The notes under the pieces were generated by a model that saw only the letters and a list, made by a program, of their open reading frames with translations, was not told the DNA's origin and searched no databases. Made by a program: the position numbers and the translations under genes. Source: Bradysia coprophila (lineage: Eukaryota; Arthropoda; Insecta; Diptera; Sciaridae). From it: DNA of 64,000 nt. The first letter of the stretch is position 1. Each line of letters starts with the position of its first letter. Positions 23,935 to 35,897 of this stretch are shown piece by piece. The stretch lies in assembly GCF_014529535.1 (NCBI RefSeq), contig NW_023503501.1, positions 4,966,150-5,030,149 on the forward strand, given 5' to 3'.

Positions 23935-24093
23935 ATGCCGGCTGGAGTTTCGTGGTCACAGTACATCAAATTCTCCATAGCAGCCTTTTTAGCGATGTCA
24001 GCTGGCTCGCAGACGGTTCATATTTATTACAAGCCATTGAATGACTTGAATGTTTATGTTGAAAAGGAATTGGAGGCACACAGTAAGAGTTAA
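23935..24093 (+). CDS. sloth2: Sloth2 / BRAWNIN (UQCC6) complex III assembly micropeptide
   Basis: This 52-aa frame starts MPAGVSWSQYIKFSIAAFLA and continues MSAGSQTVHIYYKPL. Human BRAWNIN/UQCC6 begins MPAGVPMSTYLKMFAASLLA and continues MCAGAEVVHRYYRP, so the match is clear. It has one N-terminal membrane helix and a charged tail (VEKELEAH). It works with SMIM4/Sloth1 in complex III assembly in the mitochondrial inner membrane. The start is 27 nt after the sloth1 stop, so translation from a shared mRNA needs leaky scanning or reinitiation. A GTAAGAG at 24083 could act as a donor, but the AATAAA at 24138 favours the unspliced end. Confidence 0.9.
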   Translation: MPAGVSWSQYIKFSIAAFLAMSAGSQTVHIYYKPLNDLNVYVEKELEAHSKS

Positions 24094-24137
24094 TCGGAAC
24101 GGATGTTAGAAATTTCATGAACATGGAAACCGGTCGT

Positions 24138-24143
24138 AATAAA
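24138..24143 (+). terminator. Poly(A) signal of the sloth1-sloth2 transcript
   Basis: AATAAA lies 45 nt after the sloth2 stop codon, the expected place for the 3' end of the dicistronic mRNA. Confidence 0.5.
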
Positions 24144-25560
24144 ACGTTAGATGAAGGTACATAGAACATTTGTATTTCTAGTTCCTAACGTCCTTGGCTA
24201 TCTTTAGAGATAATCTTGATTGGGGATAGCTCAGGTTTTTGTTCTTTTTATTACTGTAGCGAAAGTAGGGCAGATAGAGCAAGTATTCTTCTAGGCGAAT
24301 GAGTTAGAGAGAGGTCGTGGAAGAAAATTTGGCTCTCTGATTGTCAGCGCTTTTCCCTAGCAAATATTTTTTTTCTGGTTAATAAAGGCAAATTGGACAG
24401 TTCAAAGATATGGCTGAAGAACGAGGTGCAGCAATATTGAAGTGTCTGAAAGCAGTGGAAAGCAGTGGCTGTAGTTTCTCTGAACGCAGAATTTTATGAA
24501 AATCGATTCGATTGGTCGGTAAGTAGAAAATCAGAGTTTGTACACAAAGAAAGACTCGTATATTGAAAGCGTTATTTCGTTCAGTATAAATCAAATTTCC
24601 GTTCCTTCCTTTGTTTTAAAGGGAAACACTTACCGTGAGAGGGTCGACTTTAGACTTTGCCGAGTTTTGAGCGATTTTAGGAGGATTTTTGAAATTTTAG
24701 GAGTTTTAGGAGGTGTGGGAGGCCTGCAATCGTTACGTCGACTCTTAAAGATAATGGCAAAATTAAAAGCAACGTTTCTGATTTTTTCGATTATTCATTC
24801 AAGCGAGGTAAAAATTGACCACCTGACCTGACCTGACACAATCAAGCCTGGTGCCTTTGCATACGACGAGAAGGATATGAACGATTATTTATTCAAGTCT
24901 AAAAGATGTTTTTATTGTGAAGAAATTTTACCTGAAACCAGGGGCTATTTTTGGAAATTTTTTCCAAAATTTCCAAAAAATTGCCAAAAATTTCCAAAAA
25001 CTGCGAACGTCCAAAAACCGAATTTTTCCATAATTTTGAACTGTTTTGGCAACTCCGGAGCTCAGCCTTATGTTTTAGCCGCCTTTCCAAAATTGTTTCC
25101 AAAAATTGGCCATGCCTGAAACTAAACCTGATTTTAGAAACCTATGAGGTAAGGTTACAGTCGTTTCAGGTTAACCTCGACATTTCTAGAAATTTTCATA
25201 AAAATGTAAAAACACATTACCACCTGCCCCGGCAGGTTGACCTGATTACTATTTTGCAGGTATCAAGCCATTTAAACGTCAAATCAAAATATTTAACGAA
25301 TCAGCTTCAGGTCGGTCAGAGTAGGATTCCACGGACATAAACAACTTGTTTTTTTCTACTTAGAAATTTGTATCGATTGTGATCCCTCACTTTAATTACC
25401 TCACTAAATAGCAATTAATTAGCACTCACTTGCTAAGAATAATAAAATTATTAATGAATTGCGGAACAATCATCATAATACAAATCACATGACAATCAAA
25501 TGGTTTTCAATGTTGTTTTCGTTAAAAAAAAGTATTTTTTTACAAAACAAACAAAAATAT
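24144..25560. other. Intergenic; foldback repeat at about 24941-25118
   Basis: No gene is recognised. The tract from about 24941 consists of reiterated TTTCCAAAAATT-type units between CAGGGGCTATTTTTGG and the inverse of CAGGCATGGCCAATTTTTGG. It resembles the other foldback repeats of the window. A short (CCTGA)n run lies at about 24823-24836. Confidence 0.5.
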
Positions 25561-26199
25561 TTATTCAACTATAAACGTTCCACCTTTCGATGCCGCATTC
25601 TGATCGAATTCGGCCAAAAAAATATTGCCCGCAACAGGACTCAACAAATATCGGTTCACAAATTTCTTAATCGAAAATCTCTCTCTCGCCGCGAAATCGT
25701 CACCAAAGATCCTCTCTTCCATTCCATAATTGCTTTTCGCTTTCTGTTTGTACACCAGGAAAATGTACCGATGTAGCTCCTGGTCCGGTTCGGGTAAGGC
25801 GCCCAAATAATCACAGATCACTTCTCCATCTTCAACGCGACCACCGGGTATGTTCACGACCATCCAGTGCAAAAAATTGGCCAATGCTGGATGCGATCGC
25901 TCTGGATAATCCGGCGAGAACATGACAATGGTGTAGTAGACTGTTTTAGTCGGATCGGTTTTCCAATAAACTAGAGGTTGCTCCTCCACATCAATGGTTT
26001 TCATTATATTGCCAGCTTTCACATAATATCCATTTGGGTAAAGGACTTGCATGGTCAGGCGTGGTGAGGTTTCAATTAATTCCGGTACAACTTCATTTTT
26101 GATCATTACCAGTTCAATATCGAGATTCACCGATTGTATTTCCGTCGTAAAGTAGACCAATAACAAACACTTGGCCAAAAACATTTTTACAACGAACAA
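25561..26199 (-). CDS. Secreted phosphatidylethanolamine-binding protein (PEBP)
   Basis: This single 212-aa exon starts with a hydrophobic leader (FLAKCLLLVYFTTEIQS), so the product is probably secreted. The PEBP fold is clear: FSPDYPERSHP at 95-104 in place of the usual DPDAPSR loop, FLHWMVVNIPGGRVEDGE at 109-126, and ELHRYIFLVYKQ at 141-152 in place of GxHRYxF. These two segments form the anion/phospholipid pocket. Length and order are normal for the family, and nothing looks broken. Insects have several secreted PEBPs, some antennal. The ligand cannot be read from the sequence. Met6 is an alternative start that still leaves a signal peptide. Confidence 0.9.
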   Translation of the reverse strand: MFVVKMFLAKCLLLVYFTTEIQSVNLDIELVMIKNEVVPELIETSPRLTMQVLYPNGYYVKAGNIMKTIDVEEQPLVYWKTDPTKTVYYTIVMFSPDYPERSHPALANFLHWMVVNIPGGRVEDGEVICDYLGALPEPDQELHRYIFLVYKQKAKSNYGMEERIFGDDFAARERFSIKKFVNRYLLSPVAGNIFLAEFDQNAASKGGTFIVE

Positions 26200-28573
26200 C
26201 TAGCCAAATCAACCAATATTCACTATCTGAATGAAATTCCGATTCATTGGTTTTCCACTCTTCGTTTTTTTCCCGTCTCGATGAGATTTGTGAATTGGTT
26301 AAATTTAATTAGCGAGTCTACGCTAATTTTCAGTGGTAAATTGTAATAAGTTTGATTAATAATGCGTGCCCTAACTTAATTTTAATTAGGACTCTCAGAT
26401 CATAGTATATATTGGTGAGTAATGGTCATTGCATTGTTTTAAGCATCGTCCGACTTTTTTCAAGATCATTTTTTTAAGGCTTGTTCCGAATCTCAACTAC
26501 TTGACCGACTGTTTTATTGTAAAAGTATGAAGCATTGAGTGTCTCACATCACATTTTTCGATGAAAAAAAAAAGAAATGTGAGAAGGTCTGCTGGATGAT
26601 TTCACAACAACAAACAAAGTCTGAGACAGTAAATATTAAAAAATTACAATCTTTTAAGGCGTCTTATGAACTGGGTGAGTTTGAAGCGTGCAGCACGTGA
26701 AATCGATTAACGAATTTGAGAAACAAATGAAACAATTGGAATTGTATTGGAATTCCGATTCTGGATGAGTTCATGCATCATTGAGTGTTTAAAGTGAAGC
26801 CTCACGATTACAAGGGTATACGATTCCATTTTTTTCCATTCTGATTTAAAGTTCGAACACCAGTTGAGAATAATTATATCGCAATATATTTCAATGCATC
26901 GAAGTGAATTCAAAGGAGATTCCGAATCGTCTACCTTTATCAACACATCGTTTAAAAGCATTCACAGACAGCAAGCATATTCACAGTTGTATTATAGGAT
27001 CTATTACTTCATTGATCGAAGAATTTTTAAAAGATCGATTTCAAATCTTTTACTTCATTTTTTTGAACGTTCTTTTTGCTTTGTGAAACCGCATTCAGTC
27101 AGAGTTTGTCGTTTATACCTCGATTCGTTGTCGATAACTGTTACAGATGAGAGGAAATGTAAAATCGTAAGTGACGAAACGAAATACAAAAAGTCACAAT
27201 CGTTGTGTGATTATTCGCTGAGTTACTAGCTTTTTCGATGTCCCCGTTGTACTTGTGGAGCGGTTTGACGTTATTCGCCGCATGGACAGCTCGAATCATT
27301 TGAAATTTTTCACTTTATTGTTACATATCTGACCTTCCGGTTTCTTTGCGTCTATTGAGTCGTTACATTTGATTCGAGTCACATCCTCTTTCATTCCACT
27401 CCTGGAACAAATACATTCGAATGAAGTTCTACATAGCGGTGCGGCTTCCTGGACTAGAATCTTCCGCTATCTGGACGCCAGTGTGTAACTGAATCCTGTC
27501 GTTAATGAGAACAGTAGTGAAAATATTTAGTTCTGCCATCCTTTGAATAATTTGTGGCACAGTTATGTTGCATATCACCGATAGCCACGTAGTTTGATTT
27601 AAATCAACTGTTCCACTGATTATGTTGAATATATCAGAGTGTTCTTTCTGATCAAGTCATCTTGAACTGGCATATTGACTCCAAACAATGCACTTCTAAA
27701 TAGAGTACTGAAACGGGACAGGGTAAAGAAAAAAATTTGGCACTGTAAAAAAATCTGGAAACATTTGCCATACAAAATAGTAACCTATTTGGCAGCTGCC
27801 ACTGCACTTTTGCTTGAAGTGCGTTTCTCCAGAGGAATAAAAATTCAATCTTAACGTATACGAAGAATCGAACACCGAAGTGCCATCGTAGAATGGATGT
27901 AAATATTGACAGGACAGTGTCAGTTCGAAAGAGTAACAACCGATTGTACGAAGTCCTACCACAGTTTCATCATCAAATCTATTATTTCATCACTTTTCAC
28001 TATTAAATGTATTACTTCATCACTTTTCACTATATTGAGGCCATAATTCTCAATGCACGTCAACGCAAGGTATGGTCGAATGTTAAACTTTGTATGGAGG
28101 TATGGTCGAATGTCAAACTTTGTATGAAGCGGAGGACATAGCGATTTCATATCAAGAAATCTCATGAGAGGTGAGGTTGTTTGTATGAAATAGCTATGTT
28201 CTCCGGTTTGTATGAACAGACCATACTTGGTTAATACTTTCATTGATTATTCTACTCGCCCGACCCTATATTCCCATACAAATGTTGTTTTACAAAATAC
28301 GTATACAATGTATTTCTTATGGAGGAAGTACCGCATATACCGCATGTACTTATTGTGCGATTTTTTTTCGCTCGGGCCATCGTCAACAGAACAGCTTTGA
28401 AAAACCAACAAACTTTTAAATGAAACATCTCTTATATTCAGGGTATATAATTCACCTATTCTGGTAGTTGTTACAAAGTAAAGTAAAAAATGCTACGGTT
28501 GAAAAACCATTGAACAAAAAATGCTGCATCCAAAGAGGTGAATACATTCGATTCGTTAAATTAAACAACACTC
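26200..28573. other. Intergenic; dispersed repeat and a short tandem duplication
   Basis: The first few hundred bases are upstream of the minus-strand PEBP gene. A copy of the dispersed TTACTTCATT repeat spans about 26955-27150. At about 28070-28130 a 31-bp unit containing GGTATGGTCGAATGT is duplicated in tandem. The 3' UTR of Sgt should end somewhere above 28000. No coding sequence was recognised. Confidence 0.5.
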
Positions 28574-30230
28574 CTATTGTGATGGTGGTTGTGGAGGCTG
28601 GTTACTTGGCGGCGTTCCATCTGGGCCCGGATTAGTTCCGTCTCTAGCAATGCCGCCCATTTGTTGGCGTAGGCTGTTGAATAATTCGGGATTCTGGTTT
28701 TGTAGTTGCGATACCAATTGCTGACCACTGAAAGTGAAAGATTTTTTTAAAAATCTCGATTGAAAGCGAGATTGAAAGAGTCGTTTGTTTGTGAATCATC
28801 AGACTAGACAGACGCTAATTGACAACAAATCTTAATAGTTGTTGAAGATGATCTAGGTTTAAGTGGCGACATGACGACATAAGGGGAGACATATTACTCT
28901 TCTACTAGGTTTGTGGATGTTTTCTGGGTATTTTCCGTGTAAGTGAAGTGGCACAAGATGTAACAATGACCTCTAAGTTGCAGGTCTTGGAACTAGACTT
29001 TCTCATTCACCGAACGTTTGACTTCCCAACTGCATGCTGATGTCCCAAATATGACCCATTCCCCCCTGAACAATGAACTAATTTACAAAACTTACGTCTC
29101 AAAAATCGATTCCATGCTGCCGGTATTTTGTAGCGACGAAATCATATCGTGCATAGTGGGATCCGACATGAAACGTTGAGCTAAATTTGTGAACGCAGGA
29201 TTATTGAAAGCGGCTGACAAGTCAATATTTCCAATATTCGGGAAACCGGCTAGAGGATTTGGTGCTGTTGCAGTGGCAGCAGTCGTTTCTATATGAACAA
29301 TTTTGATTCAGGATGACAAAGAAGGCAAGAGTGGAATAGTTTGGTTTTTGCTCACCTTCCAAACGTTGTTTCGTTACGCTCATATTGTTTTGATAATCGA
29401 CATTTTCCGGATCTAAAGCGATTGCCTTTTGATACGCATCTAAGGCCAACTGATGTTTGTTTAACTTTGAGTAGGCTATGCCTAACCTGCATGTTGAAAG
29501 TCGTACAAAAATCACGAAAATTTTATGAGGACAAAAAATGCAAATTTTTACCGTCCGTAAGCCTTCGAGTACGTCGGATCGTATCGTAAAGACATTTTGC
29601 AATCATCAGCTGCCTTCTGATAATCACCTAGCCGACTATAAGCAGCTGCTCTATTGCAATAGAAAACGGGATTCGTTGCGTCCAATGCAATGGCTCTGTA
29701 ACATCATCGGCTCGAACGATTTCTTTGACTAAATTTTTGAATAGAAAATTCTGTACCTGCTGTAGGCAACCAATGCTTCTTGATATTTCTCCTCCTTCAT
29801 CAAACAATTTCCTTCATTCTTGACATTTTCCGCCTCCAATTTTCGTTCCGGACTAATTTTCACATCAACGCAACTATTCTGAAACAGTTCGAACAGATTT
29901 ACAGCAGCCATTGGATGATTTTCATCAAATTCTGATTGTGCTGCTTGTCCCTCTGGATCACCGTTCGGCAAATCGTATGCGGTCTCAAGGCATTGTTGTG
30001 CTACCTCCAAACTTTCCACAATATCTACAATAAAATTTGTTGCTCATTGAAAACAGCATTTTGCCTTGCGGTTTGGTTGTTGTGTGTCATATTTTTGCTT
30101 TTTATAATTACACACACGACGATTCAATTGCACGATAAAACGAACCTGCTGTGAAATTTCGTTCAGCAATTTGATTTTGGATGAAATTCAGAAATGCTCG
30201 GACAAAATATTTTGCTTCTAGGTCGCTCAT
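28574..30230 (-). CDS. Sgt: Small glutamine-rich TPR co-chaperone SGT/SGTA
   Basis: Six exons join in frame to 324 aa: 30230-30146, 30024-29757, 29695-29552, 29486-29356, 29288-29096 and 28727-28574. The N-terminal dimerisation helices (about residues 1-45) include FVRAFLNFIQNQ. Three TPR repeats follow at about 93-205 (NEGNCLMKEEKYQEALVAYS, then NRAAAYSRLGDYQKAADDC, then YGRLGIAYSKLNKHQLALDA). The C-terminus is rich in Met, Asn and Gln (NLAQRFMSDPTMHDMISSLQ, then QQLVSQLQNQNPELFN) and ends Pro-rich. SGTA binds hydrophobic segments of tail-anchored and mislocalised proteins and hands them to the GET/BAG6 pathway, with Hsp70/Hsp90 tails docking on the TPRs. Length is close to the human protein. 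No damage seen. Confidence 0.95.
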
Positions 30231-33200
30231 TTTGCGTCAATAGTAGCGGTCGAATTGAACTGAATGACAATATTAAACGTTAGAAGATTCCTTTTTTTTA
30301 TCGTGAAAGTTCTAAAGACTTGCCGTGCGTGTGTCAAAAGTTGAAAGATGACAGTTTCTCAAAAGTGCCTGTAATAATATTAAAATGCTGACATTAAGAG
30401 GTGTGCTGAATCTGCTGAATGGATGTGGATTGAGTCGCCGTTATATCGTATGACCGGGGCGGCAACATGCACACTATACAAGATTGATTGATTGTAGTCA
30501 ACTATTCAAACAGTTTGTGGCTCGATAAGAACCATATCGTTGGGGTGTGGAGGAAAAGTCTTTCAAAATGTTCATGATTCTTGGGGTAAATTTCCTCTAA
30601 CATGTAGCAAAATCAGCTTTAACCGACTCCAGATGCACGTAATCATTGTAAAAAAATGCTTCAAATAACTTTAACCACTTATTTATGAAGAATGGATAAC
30701 AATACCACTCATCCACACTTGAAGATGGATGATAAATTGAAAATTTCGTCTTAGAGTGACCTTGCTGCAAACGAAATGTCGTAACAGATACTTGTTGTGA
30801 GGCTGGTATGGCCAGTTTGATAACGTTGTAAAGCTAAGACTGCATGCTGACCAGGCTGTGTATTACGGATGGGTTGAAGCATGGAATTCTCTACCATTAT
30901 CGCCATTCAAAGAGTTTCAAACTTTTTTCGTCTTACACATATCACCACTCAAAAATGTCGAACTTCCGACTTTAGCTGACTGTTGCTCCGAGGCCAGGTT
31001 GTTGAGAGAAGCAATTTTGACACGAATTAACTTACAATTAGTCCCTCTATCCGTAGATATAACAATCTGCATTTATCCATATTTCCATACCTTTTTTTTC
31101 ATAATGTAAAATTACCATTAAGGCTGCTAATGGTATTATTGGTACCAAAATACTACCCTATTTGACATGTAAAAACCTCTATTACCCTGCTAGGTGCTTT
31201 GGCTGGACAGATCCGAAAACTGAATACAGTTTCGTGTAGTACTCAAGTCCCTCAACTAGAACATAACAAAAAAAGTCAGTGGTGGTGTCGCGACTCTATT
31301 TAAGTTTTGGTCAACCCCACCGTGACACTTGTCGAAAAACAATCACCGAGGCAAGCTGCTCACAAAAACCAGAGTAAGCTTGCGACGTTTGCGAGTATCA
31401 TTAAACTATTTCTGAATGGATTACACATCCAATTCTCAAAAAATGAAGCGAAAATATTTCTCACGTATAACGGATCATTTTCGTAGGTGGCAAATTGCTA
31501 TATAATAGTTAACTTTCGCATAGGGAAGGCAGTAAAGTTGTTTGAATAGCTTTTGTAGAGCTTTTAATATCTTGTGCATTTAAAATGTGAATTTCGAAAC
31601 CCAGTGATAATGAGAGTACTTGCCAGGCCAAAGTAAGTACTTGAACAGCATAATTTCACATGCACCGCTTGAGTGTAATGGAAAGCACTAAGCCCAATGG
31701 TAGTTCTTTGGCTAAGAAATTGAAAGTTAAAACCATCTATCCGCAGCCGAGCTCAATAAACACATGAAAACGAGAATTTCCATCTTTTTATCCCGTGTAA
31801 TGGATTTTACATGCTTAGGGCGTCAAAAGAAGTGCTCGAAATTTGAAAAGTACGGTTTTCGACGCATGTCGAATGTAAAATATTTTTTATAATTGCTTGC
31901 AAGTTATTATTTTGGCTTCTGTGATTACTCCACTCGGCTTCGGCTCGTTCCTCAGAGCTTACACTTGCCAAAACAACAAAATTACAAGCAAGGCTCAAAG
32001 ATGTAATATACTATGATACTGTTCAAAGTTACGCGTTTTGACCGTCTATATAACCGAATAACACAAACATGAAAATTTGACTTGAACCACAGGAATTACG
32101 TTTCATTTATTGAAACTTTATCTTAGGTAAGGCAAACCATCCCGGTCAACTTGATCGTAAAAATACCCTGAACACTCAACTAAGTATATTCAGATTCAAT
32201 TGAAACCGAAATTTCCCGCGATAATCTTTGTTATCGACTGAAAATATAGTGCCGTGTTGCGTATGGTAGGTAGAATGTCAATAACATCACCATGTCTCCC
32301 ATGTCTGCATAATACACGCACATCAACACAAAAAAGCACTCTACTAGTAGAAAAAAAAATCTTTAAAGATGAGATTAGATAACTTTTTGTTTTGTTGACT
32401 AAATAAACGGGCAATGAGACACAGCCAGGAAAGCTATCTGCTCACATCGCAGCATACGACGATGAGAGTAGATAACATTTTGGTTTAGTGGTGATAATTA
32501 ACCGAAACACAAAGGTGTAAATAAATAAATAATCTCGTTCAGCCCGTGAAGCCGGTTTATATACCGTAGATTGTTAACGAGAGTGTAATTTTGTTGGGGA
32601 ACTCGAATACAATGTAAGTTTTGTTTTAATATCTGAATGAGATCATCTGACCCCTTATGTTATCAATGCGGTGATATCATTTGATATATTCAATCGACTT
32701 TAATGTAATTGATGTGGCTGAACTCTATTTATACTTACAGACACATTCGGTTAAAAACTAAATTTTTTTGGGATCGAATAAACCAACGTTTTTAATGAAA
32801 TGTAGTTCAATGTACGTGTTATATGACTGATACAGATCATCAAAAAAAAAATCATATTTGAATCGCTCTTGCGGTTAATGTTTTACATATATATAATTGT
32901 CTCTCAGACAATCATGTACCAGTAGTTACATGTGTGATTGATTGTAAAAACCAGTTTCACCTAGAACAGAAAAGTATATTGTTAGAACACACAGATGTAC
33001 CTTTCATTCAATCGTGAGTTTTTATTTCATTTGTTTTCTAATTAACATTCATTATTACGGGGCTTTGTATGACAATTTATTTTGTTGCATTCAATTCATT
33101 CATTTTCTTTTAGCCACATTCTCGTTTAGTTTTAGTTTTGATTTCTGTTGATGCCATGACTAAAAGTGTAGGTAAGAATTTGCTTATAATATTTGGTTTT

Positions 33201-35096
33201 CCTCATTAAAAAAGTTGAGTCGTGTCACGATATATGTTTCCTAATCGAAATTTGCAATTGTGCAATAATTAGTGCGTGGAGCTTTTCAATAGTAACAGGT
33301 GCTGGATATTTCAATTCTTATCAATTTTTCCTTATATAAGTTCTAATAAGATCGATGCAAACCAATAGAAAAATTTGTTGGAACATGTCTTATATGATGG
33401 GAATATTATGCTGACAATGCATATGTTGAATTGAATATTTAATGCGAAAACAAATCACATGCATAACATACATTGCATATTCCTTTCAGTTTAAATTCAA
33501 AATGAAATTTAAAAAAAAATCTTTTGCTGTTAGGGGAAAGAAAAACTGAATCAATCAAAGTTGTAGTAGAACGCTTCCCTCTACTATTGTAATTGTTGGA
33601 TTTCATGGCTCTTAAATAAGCACAAACTTCAAACTCACGAACACAAATTCGTTGGACTATTAGACTTGAAAGTAAGAGTTTTTATTTCTTTTTTGCTTAT
33701 TTGGTGTTACTGAAACAATTCGGCAGATATTTGGAATCAATTTGAAGAAATCAGAATTAATAAAATTGTCGTGTTTTAAAACCAAACAGTGCCTACCAAA
33801 TTGAGAGAAATTTCATTCTAAAAAGCTGCCAAAATTCCGAATTTGGTAAAAAAAATCGAACGACGGAATAAGTAGGAAATCCTCTACCAACCAAAGAAAG
33901 TCCTAAGAAAATGCTTTGGAAACCAGAAAATCCTTTCATTAAAAGTCCCTAACCTGTTACAGACAGCATGCATATGACCAGTATTATTATCTGGTCTATT
34001 ACTTCCATAGATCAAATTATTTTCAATCTGTTGATTTCAAATCTTGTACTTCAATTGTTTTAACATTTATTTTACTAAAGAACCCAGAGCTTGTCATTGT
34101 TTTTGTCGTCGTTATCGACAACAGATGAATAGCCGTATGTGGCTGGTTAAAATCTAGGAAAATCCTCAAAAAACATTGAAAACCTCCGAAATTATGAGAA
34201 AACATCAAAAAGATAATCCTTAAAATTTACGAATCCCGAAAATCCTGCAAAACGCTGCAGAAAATCCTCAGACGACTTTCTTTTTGAAAATCTTTTGTCA
34301 ACGACTTAATCAGTGAAATTTAAACATGCATTTGGAAGTGGCAGCGCCCGGATTTTTTACGTTACGCTTTAGCAACGGCCTAGATGCAACAGTATAGTAT
34401 AGTATAGTATTAGTTTGTATAACTGGAAAATTTTGCGTATAGGCTTACATCACGTTTGTTGTTAGAAATGTTTGGACTAAAAATGTCAACTTATTTGAGA
34501 ATTTTTAATTCTTTTGAAGAATGTGCGGTGACACGGCCTAATTGTACCGAATTGAATCATATGCGTTTTTATTGCCTTTTCCCGCATCTTCCTCAGCTGT
34601 TTTTCAGCTGTTTCACTCATACAAACAAAAGGGCTTATGCTTGTTTGTCAGGTGAAATAGTTACAGAACCCGTATAAAGACGTATGATATCAGTATTGTT
34701 TGTTAGAAAAGCAAGAAACGAGAAGACGTTTCCTGTATCTGCAATGCAGATTCTGCACCTCGTAAAAAAATACATTTTAGCATCACACTTCAAGCAAAAG
34801 TGCTATTATTGATAGCTGCCAAATATAGTACTTTTTGTATGAAATTTTATCCCCACTCTTTTTACAGTGTAAAATTTTGTCAAGTTTCAGTACCCTATTT
34901 AGAGTACCACTTTTGCTTGAAGTGCGTTGATTTTAGAGAATTCAAGACCTCAATACCCTCAGAACTTGTAAATGATCGACCATTTCGTTGCATTAATTTC
35001 CGTTTCAATTAACATTTTCAGTGTACATATCACACGGACTGAACCATCTATGCTGATTTATCCTGAACAACATTAGTCCATCCGTTAGTAAAGAAA
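30231..35096. other. Long intergenic region between Sgt and ceramidase
   Basis: The start carries the Sgt promoter. A small ATG-exon-like site at about 33157-33174 (MTKSV then GTAAGA) and a pyrimidine-rich acceptor before about 35023 may mark non-coding or 5' UTR splicing of a plus-strand transcript, perhaps that of the ceramidase. A copy of the dispersed repeat lies at about 33955-34155. Units related to AAATCCT/GAAAATCC occur at 33880-33960 and 34150-34275. No other coding sequence is recognised. Confidence 0.4.
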
Positions 35097-35897
35097 ATGC
35101 CACCGACGACAGCTACAGAAGGATACTGGGGTCCGCCAACATCAACCATTGATTGGTGCGAACGAAATTACGATGTCAGTCCGTACATTGCCGAATTTTG
35201 GAATACAATCAGCAACATTGCAATATTCCTGCCGCCATTCATCGGAATCTTTCAAATTTACAAATTGAACCTGGAACGTAGATTTATGGTGGCATTTATT
35301 GCTGTGGCAGTGGTCGGTTTCGGGTCGTGGGCTTTTCACATGACCCTGTTGTATCCGATGCAATTGGCTGACGAATTTCCTATGGTGTGGTCGACATCCG
35401 TAATGACTTACTTGCAATTCACACTTCATCGGTCGCCCGAATCGCCAATCGATACAAGGTTGATGGCCTTGTGTTTCTTGTACGCATTCGCTTATTCAAT
35501 ATTTTATTTGGCATTCACAAATCCGTTGGTGCATCAAGTAACTTATGCTGTTGGCCTATACTTTTTGTTGATCAAATCGTTGCTGTTTACAAGAAAAATG
35601 AAATGTAAGACCTGTAGTCGGATAGTGTACTCAATATGGATCCTGCTCCACGTCGCATTTTTTTTGTGGAACATCGACAACCACTTTTGTAGCCAATTAG
35701 AAAGTTTAAGGGAACGCATACCAAAAGGACTGATACCTGGTACCCAATTGCACGCTATATGGCACATAATGACAGGCACAGCTGCATACATTCACGTTTT
35801 GTATCTGCTTCATGCTCGAGGACACTTTTTCAAGTCGAAGGTTAGTGTAGCAGTCACCCGTTACGGTTTCGTTCTTAGGAAGGAACATCATCACTAG
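35097..35897 (+). CDS. bwa: Alkaline ceramidase (ACER family), intronless
   Basis: The 266-aa single-exon protein is a complete seven-helix alkaline ceramidase. It hydrolyses ceramide to sphingosine and a fatty acid in ER/Golgi membranes. The calcium-site residues of the family are present near the N-terminus (Asp19, Trp20, Glu22, Asn24, Glu33). The zinc/active-site set is Ser77 and His81 in GSWAFHMTLL, Asp92, and His219 and His223 in QLHAIWHIMTG. The start AAGAAAATGCC fits an insect initiation context. The Drosophila relative is brain washing. Absence of introns is notable beside the many-intron neighbours and could reflect intron loss or a retrocopy. An acceptor-like site at about 35022 suggests a spliced 5' UTR. 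Confidence 0.92.
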   Translation: MPPTTATEGYWGPPTSTIDWCERNYDVSPYIAEFWNTISNIAIFLPPFIGIFQIYKLNLERRFMVAFIAVAVVGFGSWAFHMTLLYPMQLADEFPMVWSTSVMTYLQFTLHRSPESPIDTRLMALCFLYAFAYSIFYLAFTNPLVHQVTYAVGLYFLLIKSLLFTRKMKCKTCSRIVYSIWILLHVAFFLWNIDNHFCSQLESLRERIPKGLIPGTQLHAIWHIMTGTAAYIHVLYLLHARGHFFKSKVSVAVTRYGFVLRKEHHH

